DNA of 6,634 nucleotides from Candidatus Rokuibacteriota bacterium (GCA_003221595.1 QHSM01000397.1:1-6634); one strand, 5' to 3'. Shown: positions 1-5,500, counted from the stretch's first letter. Notes: generated by a model not told the origin, from the sequence alone. Made by a program: numbers and translations.

Positions 1-456
1 GTGCGGGTTCACGATCTCGATCGACTTGATCACGTCGAGGTTGACGCCGTAGCGGGTGCCGGGCGCCTTGTTGATCTGGCGCTCGAAGCTGAACTTGACG
101 TCCTCGGCGGTCATCTCGCCGTAGCCCTTGTGGAACTGCACGCCCTTCTTGAGCTTGATCGTCCAGATCGTGCCCTCGGGCGAGAGCGTCCAGCTCTCGG
201 CCAGGTCCGGCTCCACCTCGGACGTCGTGACCTTGCCGTCCTTGATGGCGAAGCGCGTCAGCCCCCGGAACATGAACCGCGAGATGGCCTGGCTCTGTCC
301 GAGGGTGCTCGAGTGGGGGTCGAGGGTATCCGGCTCCTTGGCGGCGATGTTCAGGATCTTCTTCTGGGCATCCGCGTCGGGCGCCTGGACGAGCCCGACG
401 CTCGTGAGCGCCGACAGCACGACGAGGCACGTAGCGAGCCACGCGAAGCGCGACAT
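1..456 (-). CDS. ABC transporter substrate-binding protein, family 5 (N-terminal part, cut by left window edge)
   Basis: The first 152 residues of an exported solute-binding protein; the C-terminal two thirds or more lie outside the window (family members are usually about 500-550 aa). Translation from the ATG at 456 gives a hydrophobic N-terminus (residues 5-25) followed by ADA at 28-30, which fits a Sec signal peptide cut before Gln31. A cysteine at residue 10 lies too early for a convincing lipobox. The mature start matches the SBP_bac_5 pattern: EPDTLDPHSS (41-50), then EPDLAESWTLSPEG (82-95), LKKGVQFHKG (102-111) and MTAEDVKFSFER (115-126). Family members bind oligopeptides, nickel, opines or other organic solutes outside the membrane and hand them to an ABC permease. 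The ligand cannot be predicted here. GGGGAG at 463-468, 6 nt before the ATG, supports the start. The ATPase and permease genes would lie beyond the left edge, if they are linked. Confidence 0.92.
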   Translation of the reverse strand, partial: MSRFAWLATCLVVLSALTSVGLVQAPDADAQKKILNIAAKEPDTLDPHSSTLGQSQAISRFMFRGLTRFAIKDGKVTTSEVEPDLAESWTLSPEGTIWTIKLKKGVQFHKGYGEMTAEDVKFSFERQINKAPGTRYGVNLDVIKSIEIVNPH

Positions 457-462
457 AGAGTT

Positions 463-468
463 CTCCCC
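463..468 (-). promoter_or_regulatory. Ribosome binding site of the family 5 binding protein
   Basis: On the minus strand this reads GGGGAG, with 6 nt before the ATG at 454-456. It fixes the start of the left-hand binding protein. Confidence 0.7.
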
Positions 469-492
469 GTTTGTCGAGCGAAGCTTTGGTAA

Positions 493-509
493 GCGGGACA
501 GGGTCCCGC
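493..509 (-). terminator. Perfect hairpin between the LLM gene and the family 5 binding-protein gene
   Basis: GCGGGAC (493-499) and GTCCCGC (503-509) form a perfect 7-bp GC-rich stem around a 3-nt loop. On the minus strand it lies downstream of the oxidoreductase gene ending at 716 and 37 nt upstream of the binding-protein ATG. Only TT follows the stem before the run breaks, so a classic rho-independent terminator is not shown. It could instead be a leader hairpin or attenuator of the transporter gene. The structure is seen directly; its role is inferred. Confidence 0.35.
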
Positions 510-604
510 GCGTTGTCACGAGCATCGAAGACCACCACGCCGAGCGCGATTCGAGCATGGCCACCTCGGTCGGAATCGGTCTGGGACGGGTCAACCGGGG
601 CGGC

Positions 605-619
605 GCGGTGCGGCACCGC
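605..619. repeat. Short inverted repeat in the 457-715 gap
   Basis: GCGGTG (605-610) and CACCGC (614-619) are perfect inverted arms of 6 bp around a 3-nt loop. It sits in the non-coding stretch between the LLM oxidoreductase and the binding-protein gene. In such GC-rich DNA a stem this short could be chance. Apart from this repeat, the hairpin at 493-509 and a weak promoter candidate, nothing recognisable is seen in this 259-bp gap. Confidence 0.3.
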
Positions 620-647
620 CCGGCCCTACTTCGAGAACGTGCGCGAT

Positions 648-676
648 ACGATATACCCACCGCTCCGCCGCGACAA
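648..676 (-). promoter_or_regulatory. Weak sigma70-like promoter candidate for the family 5 binding protein
   Basis: The minus strand has TTGTCG (671-676; 4 of 6 consensus bases) and TATCGT (648-653; 4 of 6) separated by 17 bp, within a locally AT-richer patch (GATACGATATACC on the plus strand). It would give a leader of roughly 180 nt before the ATG at 456, containing the two hairpins of the gap. The match is weak and this is a suggestion only. Confidence 0.25.
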
Positions 677-715
677 GACGGGGCGTCCGGCCGGCGGCGG
701 CCCCGCCTCAGCGTC

Positions 716-1570
716 TCAGACGCCGGCCTTGCGCATCAGCCCGGCGCAGCGGTCGAGCACGGGCAGCACCTCGTCGGCCTTCGCCGGGTTCAGATTGAAG
801 ACCAGGCGCGCGACGCCGGCGTCGCGGTAGCGCTTGATGAGATCGCCGTCCTCGGCGACGCCGAAGACCGTCACCGGCAGGGTGGCCGCATCGCGCCGGG
901 ACTCGGCGACGAGCTTCTGAAAATCGGGCAGAAGACCGAGCACGTCGCCGTACTCGGGCCGGCGCGCGTGCGGCATCCAGCCGTCGCCGAACGCGATCGC
1001 CCGCCGCGCGCCATAGGGAAAGGCCCCGCCCACGATCACCGGCGGGTGCGGCTTCTGCACCGGCTTCGGCCAGGTCATCATCGGGGGAAATTTCACGAAC
1101 TCGCCGTTGTACTCCGGCTTCGACTTGGTCCAGATGGCCCGCATCGCCTCGACGCGCTCCCGCATGACCTTGAACCGCGCCTTGAAGTCCGTGCCGTGAT
1201 CGGCCATTTCCTCGGCATTCCACCCCGCCCCGATGCCGAAGAGAAATCGCCCGTTCGAGACCTGATCCAGGCTCGCGACCTGCTTGGCGGTCTGGATCGG
1301 ATCGCGCTGCACGACCAGGCACACGCCGGTAGCGACCTGCAGCCGCGTGGTCGCCGCCGCCGCGGCGGCGAGGGTCACGAAGGGGTCCATCACGTCGTAG
1401 TACTTCTTCGGCAGATCGCCGCCTTGCGGAAACGGCGAGCGGCGCGACAGCGGAATGTGCGAGTGCTCCGGCGCCCAGAGTGATCCGAACCCGCGCTCCT
1501 CGAGCGCGCGGCCGAGCTCGGCCGGTCCCATCGAGTAGTCCGTGAAGAAGATCGCCGCGCCGAAGTCCAT
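716..1570 (-). CDS. LLM-class (luciferase-like) oxidoreductase, probably F420-dependent
   Basis: A complete 284-aa TIM-barrel oxidoreductase of the bacterial luciferase-like superfamily. Visible family features are the strand 1 start MDFGAAIFF, LWAPEHSHIP (31-40), DPFVTLAAAAAATTRLQVATGVCL (62-85, the region bearing the non-prolyl cis bond in this family), RDPIQTAKQVASLDQVSNGRF (89-109) and FGIGAGWNAEEMADHG (111-126). PVIVGGAFPYGARRA (177-191) follows. The PEHSHIP and GAGWNxEE pattern resembles the Rv2161c-like subfamily, annotated as probable F420-dependent, so coenzyme F420 rather than FMN is the likelier cofactor (inference). These enzymes move hydride to or oxygenate small organic substrates in the cytoplasm; the substrate is unknown. 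ATG at 1570 is chosen because GGAGGG (1577-1582) lies 6 nt upstream and the barrel begins at residue 2. The gene follows the CMD-like gene by 14 nt, so the two are probably cotranscribed. The reading frame is open beyond the ATG up to 2197, but that stretch is a shadow of the CMD-like gene. Confidence 0.93.
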   Translation of the reverse strand: MDFGAAIFFTDYSMGPAELGRALEERGFGSLWAPEHSHIPLSRRSPFPQGGDLPKKYYDVMDPFVTLAAAAAATTRLQVATGVCLVVQRDPIQTAKQVASLDQVSNGRFLFGIGAGWNAEEMADHGTDFKARFKVMRERVEAMRAIWTKSKPEYNGEFVKFPPMMTWPKPVQKPHPPVIVGGAFPYGARRAIAFGDGWMPHARRPEYGDVLGLLPDFQKLVAESRRDAATLPVTVFGVAEDGDLIKRYRDAGVARLVFNLNPAKADEVLPVLDRCAGLMRKAGV

Positions 1571-1584
1571 GAGGATCCCTCCGC

Positions 1585-2133
1585 CTAGGCCGGCAGCTTG
1601 TCGCCGTCCGGCGGCGCCGCGACCTCGAACGCGTTGACGACGCCCGACAGGAGCGCGAAGTAGTTCGCGGCCGCCGTCAGCTCGACCAGCCACTTCTCGT
1701 CGTGCCGCTTCCGCAGCGCGTCGAAGGCCGTCTGGTCGACCCGGTTGGTCCGCATGAGCTGCCGCGTGTAGTTGACGATCTCCCGCTCCTCGGGCGGAAG
1801 CTTGCCGGCGTCGCCCTTCGCGCGCAGCAGATCGATGATCTCGTCGCTCACCCCGTTGCGGCGCGCCGCCGCGACCTGGGCCGCCCAGACGTAGGCCGCC
1901 TCGCGCTCGCGCACCGCGGCCAGGATGGCCACCGAGCGAAGCCTCGCGTCGACGACGCTGTCGTCGCGGAAGAAGGTGACCAGCGGCAGGATCCGCTCCG
2001 CGAGCTTGGGGCTGTGCAGCAGCATGCTGAACGGCCCGCGCACGCCCCCGAAGACCTTTACTACCTGGTCGACGACGGCGTGGCTCTCGGCAGGGACGTC
2101 GGACTTTCCGGTGACCGGGTTGATACGAGGCAT
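1585..2133 (-). CDS. Carboxymuconolactone-decarboxylase-family protein (cysteine-less, AhpD-like fold)
   Basis: A complete 182-aa, mostly helical protein of the CMD/AhpD superfamily. The N-terminal part (VFGGVRGPFSMLLHSPKLAERI, 27-48) matches the family's usual opening, where a helix with LLHSP precedes the core. The core helix pair is LRSVAILAAVREREAAYVWAAQVAAARRNGVSDEIIDLL (65-103). The C-terminal helices (116-171) are a second segment common to this longer subfamily. The protein has no cysteine, so the CxxC redox chemistry of AhpD peroxidases is excluded. The Glu-Tyr-x-Trp-x-x-His pattern usual in decarboxylase-type relatives appears as Y81-V-W83-A-A-Q86, with Gln in place of His. Whether it is an enzyme, and on what substrate, is unknown. 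The ATG at 2133 has AAAGGAG (2140-2146) 6 nt upstream. It is the first gene of a two-gene unit with the LLM oxidoreductase, which may act on the same compound. Confidence 0.88.
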   Translation of the reverse strand: MPRINPVTGKSDVPAESHAVVDQVVKVFGGVRGPFSMLLHSPKLAERILPLVTFFRDDSVVDARLRSVAILAAVREREAAYVWAAQVAAARRNGVSDEIIDLLRAKGDAGKLPPEEREIVNYTRQLMRTNRVDQTAFDALRKRHDEKWLVELTAAANYFALLSGVVNAFEVAAPPDGDKLPA

Positions 2134-2139
2134 GATGGG

Positions 2140-2146
2140 CTCCTTT
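2140..2146 (-). promoter_or_regulatory. Ribosome binding site of the CMD-like gene
   Basis: The minus strand reads AAAGGAG, 6 nt before the ATG at 2131-2133. It fixes that start against any upstream extension. Confidence 0.7.
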
Positions 2147-2156
2147 CTCGAGGGAC

Positions 2157-2171
2157 GGCGCCGGCGGCGCC
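2157..2171. repeat. Perfect GC hairpin in the divergent CMD-like/DinB region
   Basis: GGCGCC (2157-2162) and GGCGCC (2166-2171) flank a GGC loop. Each arm is itself self-complementary, so the pair can form a 6-bp stem in RNA from either strand. On the minus strand it lies in the leader of the CMD-like gene just upstream of its ribosome binding site. It could be a leader structure or a protein site, or chance in GC-rich DNA. Confidence 0.3.
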
Positions 2172-2190
2172 ATCCTGTTGACCTCGGTGG

Positions 2191-2206
2191 GCATCATAGT
2201 GCATCA
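2191..2206. promoter_or_regulatory. Divergent promoter region with TATGAT box and 10-bp-spaced direct repeat
   Basis: The 95-bp gap between the CMD-like and DinB starts must hold signals for both genes. On the minus strand TATGAT (2193-2198) matches 5 of 6 bases of a sigma70 -10 box, but no good -35 is found at 16-18 bp. GCATCA occurs twice, at 2191-2196 and 2201-2206, one helical turn apart and overlapping that box. The plus-strand promoter for the DinB gene is not clear. Confidence 0.3.
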
Positions 2207-2216
2207 GGACACTCTT

Positions 2217-2223
2217 GGGGAGG
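2217..2223 (+). promoter_or_regulatory. Ribosome binding site of the DinB-like gene
   Basis: GGGGAGG sits 5 nt before the ATG at 2229-2231. It decides between that start and the upstream in-frame TTG at 2178, which has no comparable site. Confidence 0.75.
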
Positions 2224-2228
2224 ACGAC

Positions 2229-2834
2229 ATGGACGCTCGCGACCTGTTCCTGGACCAGCACGCCGTCATGCACTCGGCCGCCGTCGGCGGCAACAAGATG
2301 TCAGCGGCGGAGCGCACCTTCGCCGGCCTGACCGACGAGCAGATGCGGGTCCGGCCGCGCGAGGATCTCAACTCGCTGGCGTGGCTCATGTGGCACATCG
2401 CCCGCGCCGAGGACATCCTCGTCAACGCGGTACTGGCCGCGCAGCCTCAAGTGTTCGACGATGCGTGGAAGAAGCGGCTCGGCGTCACCCGCCCCGATTT
2501 CGGCATCGGCATGACCAGCGCCGAGGTCACGCAGCTGACCGGGCAGATCGACCCCGGCGCGCTGCGCGCGTACCGCGATGCGGTCGGCCTGCGCACGCGC
2601 GAGCTGGTGGGCGGCTTCAAGCCCCAGGACTGGCAGGGCACGGTCGCGGCCGACGCCGTCGAGCGCGCCGCCGCCGCCGGAGCCTTCGGGGCGAGGACCG
2701 AGCAGCTCTCGAAGGCGTTCCCGGGACGGCCGCGCGCGGCGGTGCTGAGCGGCATTGCGCTGATTCACTCGGCGGGACACATGGGCGAGGCCGCGACCGT
2801 CCGCACTGCCGGCGGATTCGGCTCGGGCATCTGA
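2229..2834 (+). CDS. DinB-family (four-helix, putative metal-dependent) protein
   Basis: A complete 201-aa protein with the features of the DinB/YfiT-like four-helix bundle family, named after a damage-inducible Bacillus gene and unrelated to DNA polymerase IV. A His in a WHIARAED segment (His56) and a HSAGHMGE segment (His180 and His184) supply the three-histidine metal site of the family. Some relatives are thiol-dependent transferases or isomerases, many are uncharacterised, and no substrate can be named. The spacing between the first and second metal histidines (124 residues) looks longer than usual, because the segment around 85-150 is extended. ATG at 2229 is preferred over an in-frame TTG at 2178 because GGGGAGG (2217-2223) lies 5 nt upstream and the family homology begins after it. 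The gene stands alone on the plus strand, divergent from the CMD-like/LLM unit and convergent with the hydrolase gene, so it is probably transcribed by itself. Confidence 0.85.
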   Translation: MDARDLFLDQHAVMHSAAVGGNKMSAAERTFAGLTDEQMRVRPREDLNSLAWLMWHIARAEDILVNAVLAAQPQVFDDAWKKRLGVTRPDFGIGMTSAEVTQLTGQIDPGALRAYRDAVGLRTRELVGGFKPQDWQGTVAADAVERAAAAGAFGARTEQLSKAFPGRPRAAVLSGIALIHSAGHMGEAATVRTAGGFGSGI

Positions 2835-2849
2835 CGGCGCTGCCGTCAG
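2831..2849. terminator. Hairpin between convergent genes containing both stop codons
   Basis: CTGACGGC (2831-2838) and GCCGTCAG (2842-2849) form a perfect 8-bp stem with a 3-nt GCT loop. The plus-strand TGA of the DinB-like gene (2832-2834) lies in one arm and the minus-strand TGA of the hydrolase gene (2846-2848) in the other. Being symmetric, it could form in transcripts of either strand and act as a bidirectional terminator or 3-prime stabiliser. No T run follows on either side, so intrinsic termination would be of the weak, GC-rich kind, or would need Rho. Confidence 0.5.
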
Positions 2850-3646
2850 GGGTGAATCACGGTCTCGGCACGGCTGACGACGAACGCCTCGTGGCGCTCG
2901 ACGAAATCGCCCACGACCTCGGCGAACGCCTGCGGCCGTTCGGCGCCGATGGCGTGTCCAGCGTCGTAGACGAACACGAGGTGACAGCCCGGGATCAGAT
3001 CCTTGTAGATGCGTCCCATCGCCGGCGGAATCACGCCGTCCAGGGTTCCGAACAGGACGAGCGTCGGCGTGGGGAGCTTGCGCAGTCGTTCCTCGAGGTC
3101 AGGGTCGCGGCCGGGTCCGCGCAGCCGCTGGACCAGCGCCTGCGTCTTCGCCCGGACGGCCGGGTCCACCGCCGGGAGGGCCGGTAGCCGCTCGGGGTGA
3201 GCGTAGAGCCGGCGGGCCATCTCCTCGGGCGAGCCCGACGGCGGCTCCGAGCCCTCCGGCCGGATCGCTGCGGGCGCCTCGAGCACCAAGGCCGGCACGC
3301 GCTCCGGCGCCTGCAGGGCCAGCCAGAGCGCGGTCGTTCCGCCGAAGGACGTGCCCATCAGGTTGAACGTGTCGAGTCCGAGGGCCTGAGCCGCGCGCGC
3401 CATGGTCGACGCGAGCTCGGCCATGCTCCGCGTCTTCGTGTTCTCGCCTGAGAGGCCGAAACCCGGCATCTCGAAGGCCACGACACGAAAACGGCGAGCG
3501 AGGAGGTCGTGCGCGGGCGTCAGGCGCAGCCCGCCGGCTCCGTGCAGGTGCACGAGCGGCGCGCCGTGCCCGGCCTCCAGGTAGCGGACGCGAAAGCCGT
3601 CCGCCTCGACGTAGCCTTCTCGAAAGTCGGCGCCGGGAGCGCTCAC
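2846..3646 (-). CDS. Alpha/beta-fold hydrolase
   Basis: A complete 266-aa serine hydrolase of the alpha/beta fold. The visible catalytic layout is canonical: HGAGG (35-39) for the oxyanion hole, the nucleophile elbow GTSFGG (98-103) with Ser100, the acid Asp203 in FGTLDGVIPP (199-208) and His231 in DAGHAIGAERP (228-238). A short cap region (about 135-190) rich in charged residues lies between strands 6 and 7. It resembles esterases and C-C bond hydrolases of degradation pathways; the substrate is not predictable. The start is taken as GTG at 3646 (first residues MSAPGADFREGY), with GGGGAT (3655-3660) 8 nt upstream and 19 nt after the stop of the LLM gene. The longer open frame to 3856 would add 70 low-complexity residues that shadow the LLM gene. 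It is the third and last gene of the NIPSNAP-LLM-hydrolase unit. Confidence 0.9.
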   Translation of the reverse strand: MSAPGADFREGYVEADGFRVRYLEAGHGAPLVHLHGAGGLRLTPAHDLLARRFRVVAFEMPGFGLSGENTKTRSMAELASTMARAAQALGLDTFNLMGTSFGGTTALWLALQAPERVPALVLEAPAAIRPEGSEPPSGSPEEMARRLYAHPERLPALPAVDPAVRAKTQALVQRLRGPGRDPDLEERLRKLPTPTLVLFGTLDGVIPPAMGRIYKDLIPGCHLVFVYDAGHAIGAERPQAFAEVVGDFVERHEAFVVSRAETVIHP

Positions 3647-3665
3647 GCTCGACGATCCCCGTGGC

Positions 3666-4742
3666 TCAGATGTCGCGGATGCGCGGGAGCACCTTGGCGC
3701 CGAACAGCTCGAGGGCGCGCATGAGGGCCTCGAGATCGCTCGACCCGGGCGGATACAGGGACAGATCGAGGACGCCGGCGCCGACGACATCGCGACAGCG
3801 CCGAACCTGCTCGACGACCGTGTCGGCGCTGCCGATGAACGTCGTGGGCAAGGCACCGCTCACGATCGGCGCCCGCGCCTCGCCGGCGATGTTGCGGGCA
3901 TCCAGCTTGTTCAGCGCTTCGCTCACGCCCGCCCGCATGGTGAACGGCCGCTGATTCGGCTGCTGGCGCAGCAGCGCCTCGGCTTCCTCGTCCGTTTCGG
4001 CCAGGAGCATGTTCGCCCGGTAGATGATCTGCTCCGGCGTCGGCTCCCAGCCGTAGCGCGCGCACTGCTCGCGGTAGTACCGCGTGGCCCGGCCCACCGC
4101 CTCGAACGATCCGTAGGAGACGCCGCAGCCGAGGTGGTTGCGCGCGGCGAAGTCGCACGATTCGCGGCTCGTCCCCAGGGCATACGTGGGCGGATGGGGC
4201 TCTTGGAGGGGGCGCGGCCAGATCGAGATCGTCCGGTACTGGAAATGGCGGCCCTGCCAGCCGAACGGCTGCGGCTCCGTCCAGGCCTTGAGAATGAGCT
4301 CCATGCCCTCGTCGGTTCGCTCGCGCGCCTCGGCCGGGTTCAGGTCGTAGGTCAGATACTCGTTCGTCGTCCCCCGCAGGAGCCCCACGACCAGGCGCCC
4401 CTGGGCCAGCGTGTCGAGCATCGCGATCTCCTCGGCCACGCGCACCGGATTGCTCTGCGGGACGATCGGTCCGAGCAGCGCGATCTTGATCTTCTTCAGG
4501 TGCGCGGCGATGAACGAGGCCGAGACGATCGGAGACGGCGTCAGGATTCGCGGAGAGTAGTGGTGCTCGGAGACGCTCACCCAGTCGAAGCCGAGCTCTT
4601 CCACGTACTCGAGCCGCGCGATCATGTCCCGGTAGGCCCGGGCGCCGGCCTCGCGGTCGTACGCGCCGGACGGCACGGGCCACTCGGACGGGAGCGCCTG
4701 CGGCGCGCAGTACCGCGCCGTTTCGAAGAACGAGACTTTCAT
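3666..4742 (-). CDS. LLM-class flavin-dependent oxidoreductase (monooxygenase-like)
   Basis: A complete 358-aa luciferase-like TIM-barrel enzyme, clearly different from the 284-aa LLM protein at 716-1570. Family features are the strand 1 start MKVSFFE, LEYVEELGFDWVSVSEHHYSP (44-64) with the His60-His61 pair, and ALLGPIVPQSNPVRVAEEIAMLD (88-110) then LAQGRLVVGLLRGTTNEYL (112-130). IWPRPLQEPHPPTYALGTSRES (174-195) and a C-terminal TFIGSADTVVEQVR (301-314), where an index loop precedes the last helices, complete the fold. Relatives use reduced FMN, usually supplied by a separate reductase, to oxygenate alkanal-, sulfonate- or aminopolycarboxylate-type compounds. No reductase gene is in the window. 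ATG at 4742 is supported by a strong GGAGGTG (4748-4754) 5 nt upstream. The gene sits 24 nt after the NIPSNAP gene and 19 nt before the hydrolase gene, so the three are likely one transcript and one pathway. Confidence 0.93.
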   Translation of the reverse strand: MKVSFFETARYCAPQALPSEWPVPSGAYDREAGARAYRDMIARLEYVEELGFDWVSVSEHHYSPRILTPSPIVSASFIAAHLKKIKIALLGPIVPQSNPVRVAEEIAMLDTLAQGRLVVGLLRGTTNEYLTYDLNPAEARERTDEGMELILKAWTEPQPFGWQGRHFQYRTISIWPRPLQEPHPPTYALGTSRESCDFAARNHLGCGVSYGSFEAVGRATRYYREQCARYGWEPTPEQIIYRANMLLAETDEEAEALLRQQPNQRPFTMRAGVSEALNKLDARNIAGEARAPIVSGALPTTFIGSADTVVEQVRRCRDVVGAGVLDLSLYPPGSSDLEALMRALELFGAKVLPRIRDI

Positions 4743-4747
4743 GGCCG

Positions 4748-4754
4748 CACCTCC
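4748..4754 (-). promoter_or_regulatory. Ribosome binding site of the LLM oxidoreductase
   Basis: The minus strand reads GGAGGTG, close to the perfect anti-16S match, 5 nt before the ATG at 4740-4742. It is the strongest such site in the window, so high translation of this gene is plausible. Confidence 0.75.
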
Positions 4755-4766
4755 GCCATCAAGGCC

Positions 4767-5459
4767 TCACTTCATCGGTGAGAAGGCCGTGGTACGCAGC
4801 ATCGTGTTGGCGACTTGCTGCACGATCGGGCCGTTCTTCTCGCTCTCGGCGAACACGCGGGCGCGCTCGGGGTCCTTGGCGAACGTGTCGAACTTGGCGA
4901 CGCGCTCGTCGAGGCTCTCCCAGGCCAGGAGGTAGGTGAGCTGGTGGTCGTTGCCGCCGATGCGATTGAGCCAGTAGCCCACCTGCCGGAAGCCGTGCTT
5001 CTTGAACGCGCCGCACGTGAAGTTGCCGAACCGGTCGGTGATGTTGGTGATCTTCCCGGGCATCGCCTGGTACTCGCGCAGCTCGAAAACGTACGGGCTG
5101 CGGCCGGCGGCGTCCGGGCCGTAGGGCTCGCCGCGGTCCATCTGGGAATAGGCGGTCGGCTCCATGAGCTGGTTGTAGACGCGGTTCACCAGGGGCCCGT
5201 CCTTCTCGGTCTCCGCCCACTTCTTGGCGCGCTCGGGATCGGCCCGCCAGGCGGCGTTCTTCTTCGTGCGCTCCTCGTAGCTCTCCCAGCCCCAGATGTA
5301 GACGACCTGGTTGCTCTTCTCGGCCACCAGGGGCGTCCAGAAGCCGATCAGGCGGAAGCCGTATTCCTTCCACTTGTGGACCGTAAAGCTCCCGAAGCGA
5401 TCGACGAGCGCGGGGAGCTTGCTGGCGGCGACGTCGTAGCGGCGCAGTTCGTAGAGCAT
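4767..5459 (-). CDS. NIPSNAP-family protein with two tandem domains
   Basis: A complete 230-aa protein built from two copies of the NIPSNAP domain (ferredoxin-like, dimeric alpha-beta barrel fold). The copies align along their length. LYELRRY at 2-8 matches FELREY at 125-130, and DRFGSFTVHKWKEYGFRLIGFW (20-41) matches DRFGNFTCGAFKKHGFRQVGYW (142-163). YIWGWESYEER (54-64) matches YLLAWESLDER (176-186), and DPERAKKWAETEKDGPLVNRV (74-94) matches DPERARVFAESEKNGPIVQQV (196-216). The linker is about 105-122. NIPSNAP proteins have few known functions; in bacteria they often accompany transport or oxidative degradation genes. A role as accessory or small monooxygenase-like protein is inference. ATG at 5459 has AGAGGTG (5464-5470) 4 nt upstream. 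It is the first gene of the three-gene minus-strand unit and divergent from the Tat-exported binding protein. Confidence 0.92.
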   Translation of the reverse strand: MLYELRRYDVAASKLPALVDRFGSFTVHKWKEYGFRLIGFWTPLVAEKSNQVVYIWGWESYEERTKKNAAWRADPERAKKWAETEKDGPLVNRVYNQLMEPTAYSQMDRGEPYGPDAAGRSPYVFELREYQAMPGKITNITDRFGNFTCGAFKKHGFRQVGYWLNRIGGNDHQLTYLLAWESLDERVAKFDTFAKDPERARVFAESEKNGPIVQQVANTMLRTTAFSPMK

Positions 5460-5500
5460 GGCGCACCTCTCTGGAATCGCTGGGTCGTTTGACCGGCGCT

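Noticed and set aside
680..704. GC-rich stem (GGGGC with GCCCC) just downstream of the LLM gene as its terminator
   Set aside because: The arms are only 5 bp with a 15-nt interior that pairs in several alternative ways, and no T run follows on the minus strand, so it cannot be told from chance GC pairing.
128..1483. Long plus-strand open frame of 451 codons
   Set aside because: It runs antisense to the family 5 binding-protein gene and the LLM oxidoreductase gene, has no ribosome binding site, and its product is Arg/His/Gly-rich without family motifs. It is a by-product of high GC content.
1571..2197. In-frame N-terminal extension of the LLM oxidoreductase, suggesting a fusion with a second domain
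   Set aside because: The extension is low-complexity Arg/Gly/Ala sequence lying in another frame of the CMD-like gene, and the barrel starts exactly at the ATG at 1570 with its own ribosome binding site.
1925..3187. 420-codon plus-strand open frame spanning the DinB-like gene
   Set aside because: It overlaps the CMD-like, DinB-like and hydrolase genes in a different frame and its product is Arg-rich without recognisable motifs.
3647..3856. Upstream extension of the alpha/beta hydrolase by 70 residues
   Set aside because: The added residues are Ser/Arg/Pro-rich and shadow the 3-prime end of the LLM gene; GTG at 3646 has a usable ribosome binding site and starts just before the first strand of the fold.
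4134..4781. 215-codon plus-strand open frame opposite the LLM gene
   Set aside because: It is antisense to a gene with clear family motifs and its product has no recognisable domain.
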